From Bacillota bacterium (GTDB lineage Bacteria; Bacillota_A; Clostridia; Peptostreptococcales; Anaerovoracaceae), in the NCBI GenBank assembly GCA_017437925.1, contig JAFRWQ010000131.1, positions 1 to 18,617 of the forward strand: DNA of 18,617 nt, read 5' to 3'. The position numbers and the translations under genes were made by a program. Positions 15,143 through 18,617 of the stretch are shown here, piece by piece. Within the stretch, counting starts at the first letter, position 1, and every line of letters starts with the position of its first letter. The notes beneath the pieces were generated by a model that was given only the letters and a program-made list of their open reading frames with translations, had not been told where the DNA came from and did no database searches.

Positions 15143-15940
15143 ATGCGGGAGATAAGCTCATCGGACAACAGAATAATCAAGCAGGCGGCATCCCTGACAG
15201 AGAAAAAATACAGGGATGCTCTTGGCATGTACCTGATCGAGGGCCCAAACTTCATTCGGGACGCCATGGACCTGGGCGGAAGGCTCCGGTTCATCTTTAT
15301 AAAGGCCGGGACCCTTTCCCGCGAGGCTGAAGAGATAATAAGCCGGGCGGAGGACAGGGGAACGGCCGTGATAAGCCTTACGGGGGACGCTTTCGATAAG
15401 ATAAGCGCGACCGAGACCAGTCAGGGCATGGCCGCCGTGGCCGAAAAGAGGCTCTGGACCGAGGATGAGTTCTTCGGCGGGGAGGACGGCTGCGTGCTGG
15501 TCCTGGACCGCATCCAGGATCCCGGAAACATGGGCACCATGCTCAGGACCGCCCTCGCCATGGGCTTTTCCGGGGCGCTGCTCTTAAAGGGCTGCTGCGA
15601 CCCCTACGGTCCCAAGACCGTAAGAGCTGCGGCGGGAAGCCTCTGCCGCCTTCCAGTGCTCTTTTCCGAGGGCCCCGAAGAAGCCGCAAAGCTCCTTAAA
15701 AACAGGGGCAAGCGCCTTTACGCCGCGGTGATGAGGGGAGGGACTCCCTGCTTTAAGGCGGAGCTTTCAAAGAACGCCGCCGTCATCGTGGGAAACGAGG
15801 GAAGCGGCATATGCGAAGAGCTGCTCTCCCAAAGCGAAGGCCTCACCATACCCATGGGAAAAGAAAGCGAATCCCTCAACGCCGGCCTGGCCGCCGGCAT
15901 CATAATGTACGAATCGAACAGGCAGAGGCTCTGCCTGTAG
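15143..15940 (+). CDS. SPOUT-family RNA 2'-O-methyltransferase (TrmH/SpoU, YsgA-like)
   Basis: This 265-residue member of the TrmH/SpoU class methylates ribose 2'-OH in rRNA or tRNA with SAM. The N-terminal substrate-binding domain is short (YLIEGPNFIRDAM). The knotted SPOUT domain has motif 1 DPGNMGTMLRTALAMGFSG, motif 2 VIVGNEGSGI and motif 3 IPMGKESESLNAGLAAGI. Bacillus subtilis has the homologous ysgA just upstream of pheST, as here. The exact target nucleotide cannot be read from sequence. The ATG has no SD and follows a terminator closely; no promoter is convincing. It ends in TAG, and its frame continues open into pheS. Confidence 0.92.
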   Translation: MREISSSDNRIIKQAASLTEKKYRDALGMYLIEGPNFIRDAMDLGGRLRFIFIKAGTLSREAEEIISRAEDRGTAVISLTGDAFDKISATETSQGMAAVAEKRLWTEDEFFGGEDGCVLVLDRIQDPGNMGTMLRTALAMGFSGALLLKGCCDPYGPKTVRAAAGSLCRLPVLFSEGPEEAAKLLKNRGKRLYAAVMRGGTPCFKAELSKNAAVIVGNEGSGICEELLSQSEGLTIPMGKESESLNAGLAAGIIMYESNRQRLCL

Positions 15941-15961
15941 ACACATACCGGAGGAATACCG

Positions 15962-16984
<1,023 letters not shown>

Positions 16985-16996
16985 GGAGGCAGAAAA

Positions 16997-18617
16997 ATGT
17001 TAGTACCCATCAAATGGCTTAAGGAATATACGGACGTCAAGGTGTCAGACGAGGAATGGGTCAAGGGCATGGTCCTTTCGGGGACCAACCTGGAGACCGT
17101 CGACTACTGGCACAAGGGCATATCCGGCGTCGTGGTCGGAAAGATAGAGAAGATCGAGCCCCATCCCAACGCGGGCAAGCTGGTGGTCTGTCAGGTCAAT
17201 GTCGGAAAGGACGAGCCCGTCCAGATCGTCACCGGCGCCGAAAACATGAAGGAAGGGGACAAGGTCGTCGTGGCTCTCGACGGAGCCCGCATCCCCGGAC
17301 CCCTCCACGGCAAGCCCAAAAAAGAGGGCGGCGAGATAATAAAAGCCGGCGAGCTCCGCGGAGTCGTGAGCAACGGCATGATGTGCGGCTGCTCCGAGCT
17401 GGGCTTCCCCGACAAGATAGTGCCCGTGAGGGATAAGGACGGGCTCTGGATACTGGATGACGAATGCTTCGTCCCCGGCATGGACATAGTCGAAGCCCTG
17501 GGAATAGAAGAGCCCACCGTCGACTTTGAGATCACCCCCAACAGGCCCGACTGCCTCTCAATGCTCGGCATAGCAAGAGAATCGGCTGCGACCTTCGGCA
17601 CAAAGCTCAGGTATCCCGAAACGCAGTGCGAGCATCCTTCACCCGAGAAGAGCTCCGATCACATTCAGGTCGAGATCAGAAAGCCCGAGCTCTGCCCCAG
17701 GTACTGCTGCAGGGTGATCAAAGACATTAAGATCGAACAGTCCCCCTGGTGGCTCCAGAGGAGCCTGATGCTGGCCGGAATGAGGCCCATCAACAACATA
17801 GTCGACATAACCAACTACGTCATGCTCGAGTACGGCCAGCCTCTCCACGCCTTCGACATCAGGACCGTAAAGGGCGGCAAGATCATAGTCGACACCGCAA
17901 AAGACGGCGATAAGTTCACCACCCTCGACGAGGTCGAAAGGGAGCTCTCAAGCTCCATACTGATGATCAACGACACCGAAAGGCCCCTCGCCATCGCCGG
18001 CATCATGGGCGGCCTTGATTCGGAGATCGAAGACGACACCACCATGGTCCTTGTAGAGTCGGCCAACTTCAACGGCGACTGCATAAGGGCGGGATCCAAG
18101 AAGCTCAACCACAGGACCGAGGCCTCCGGCCGCTTTGAGAAGGGCATAGACCCCAATCTGGCTAAAGACGCCTGCGACCGCTTCTGCTACCTGGTCGAAA
18201 AGCTGGGCGCCGGCACCGTTCTGACCGGCGACGTGGATTGCTATCCCAAGCCGGCAGAGCCTGCGGTAACAAAGATCAGGGCCAGCCGCATGAACAAGGT
18301 GATAGGCATCGATATCCCCGTGGAGCAGATGGTAAAGTACCTCAACTCCCTCGAGATAAAGACCGATGTGGACGGAGACTTCATCACCTGCACCGCTCCC
18401 AGCGTGCGCCAGGACCTTCACATCGAGGAGGACTACGTGGAAGAGATCGCCCGTATGTACGGCTACGACAAGATACCCGTGACCCTTCCCGACGGACAGT
18501 ACATAGGAGGCCTCACCGAGGCCCAGAAGTACAGGTACAGGGTCAAGGATACCTTAAGAGCCCTCGGATTCAGCGAGATCATGACCTACAGCTTCGTCAG
18601 CCCCAAGGCCGTCGACA
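16997..18617 (+). CDS. pheT: Phenylalanine--tRNA ligase beta subunit (3' truncated by window)
   Basis: PheT is the beta subunit of phenylalanyl-tRNA synthetase; it binds tRNA and edits mischarged Tyr-tRNA. The frame is open without a stop from ATG 16997 to the last base, about 540 of the usual 790-800 residues. AAGGAGG lies 7 nt before the ATG. An N-terminal cap (LVPIKWLKEYTDV) leads into the EMAP-type tRNA-binding domain (about 40-150: KIEKIEPHPNAGKL..VTGAENMKEGDKV). The B3/4 editing domain follows (about 205-375: MRPINNIVDITNYVMLEYGQ, EASGRFEKGIDP), then a B5 domain (from about 415) and the start of the catalytic-like core (YVEEIARMYGYDKIP). It appears intact as far as seen, unlike its partner. 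Confidence 0.96.
   Translation, partial: MLVPIKWLKEYTDVKVSDEEWVKGMVLSGTNLETVDYWHKGISGVVVGKIEKIEPHPNAGKLVVCQVNVGKDEPVQIVTGAENMKEGDKVVVALDGARIPGPLHGKPKKEGGEIIKAGELRGVVSNGMMCGCSELGFPDKIVPVRDKDGLWILDDECFVPGMDIVEALGIEEPTVDFEITPNRPDCLSMLGIARESAATFGTKLRYPETQCEHPSPEKSSDHIQVEIRKPELCPRYCCRVIKDIKIEQSPWWLQRSLMLAGMRPINNIVDITNYVMLEYGQPLHAFDIRTVKGGKIIVDTAKDGDKFTTLDEVERELSSSILMINDTERPLAIAGIMGGLDSEIEDDTTMVLVESANFNGDCIRAGSKKLNHRTEASGRFEKGIDPNLAKDACDRFCYLVEKLGAGTVLTGDVDCYPKPAEPAVTKIRASRMNKVIGIDIPVEQMVKYLNSLEIKTDVDGDFITCTAPSVRQDLHIEEDYVEEIARMYGYDKIPVTLPDGQYIGGLTEAQKYRYRVKDTLRALGFSEIMTYSFVSPKAVD

Overview
This window is a chromosomal housekeeping segment on which every supported gene lies on the + strand. It most resembles a GC-rich Bacillota (Clostridia-like) bacterium. 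The evidence is the gene order mraZ-rsmH-ftsL-PASTA-type PBP-murF-mraY-murD-ftsW-murG-ftsQ-ftsZ with no ftsA before ftsZ, an RNA methyltransferase directly ahead of pheS-pheT as in Bacillus ysgA-pheST, and purine-rich Shine-Dalgarno (SD) sequences. Codon choice is peculiar for GC-rich DNA, with heavy use of AGG (Arg) and ATA (Ile). I cannot place the organism more finely from sequence alone.

Layout. (1) 1-1434: the 3' part of hflX (cut by the window edge) and a YigZ/IMPACT-family gene. (2) 1500-1932: a sigma70-type promoter driving four tRNA genes, Val(TAC), Asp(GTC), Thr(TGT) and Tyr(GTA), then a hairpin with a poor T-tract. (3) 1970-2596: a compact AlbA_2 + winged-helix protein, probably transcribed by readthrough from the tRNA unit, closed by two tandem terminators. 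(4) 2766-13822: the division and cell-wall (dcw) cluster. It has a promoter overlapped by three TGG direct repeats at 10-bp spacing (the MraZ-operator pattern), then mraZ, rsmH and ftsL. A strong intrinsic-terminator-like hairpin sits between ftsL and the class B PBP, and is followed by pbp, murF, mraY, murD, ftsW, murG and ftsQ. murE, usual between the PBP gene and murF, is absent. (5) 13823-15128: an AT-rich leader with its own likely promoter, ftsZ and a terminator. (6) 15143-18617: an SPOUT RNA methyltransferase gene, pheS, and pheT running off the window end.

The most notable observation is in pheS. Its frame is broken by one TAG codon (16721-16723) exactly where the family has the Glu of the FPFTEPS motif; the other 86 codons downstream are intact and recognisable up to a normal TAA, and pheT follows with a good SD. 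TAG is also the ordinary stop of six other genes here (yigZ, the AlbA_2 gene, mraZ, rsmH, ftsZ, the methyltransferase gene). In two cases (mraZ/rsmH and methyltransferase/pheS) reading through TAG would fuse neighbouring genes in frame, so whole-genome reassignment of TAG is unlikely. A base error, a recent lethal or suppressed mutation, or local recoding remain possible.

Together the genes supply lipid II synthesis (MurF, MraY, MurD, MurG), the septal synthase pair (FtsW plus PBP), the FtsL/FtsQ bridge and the FtsZ ring, with MraZ as likely autoregulator. The flanks serve translation (HflX, tRNAs, RsmH, the SPOUT methylase, PheST).
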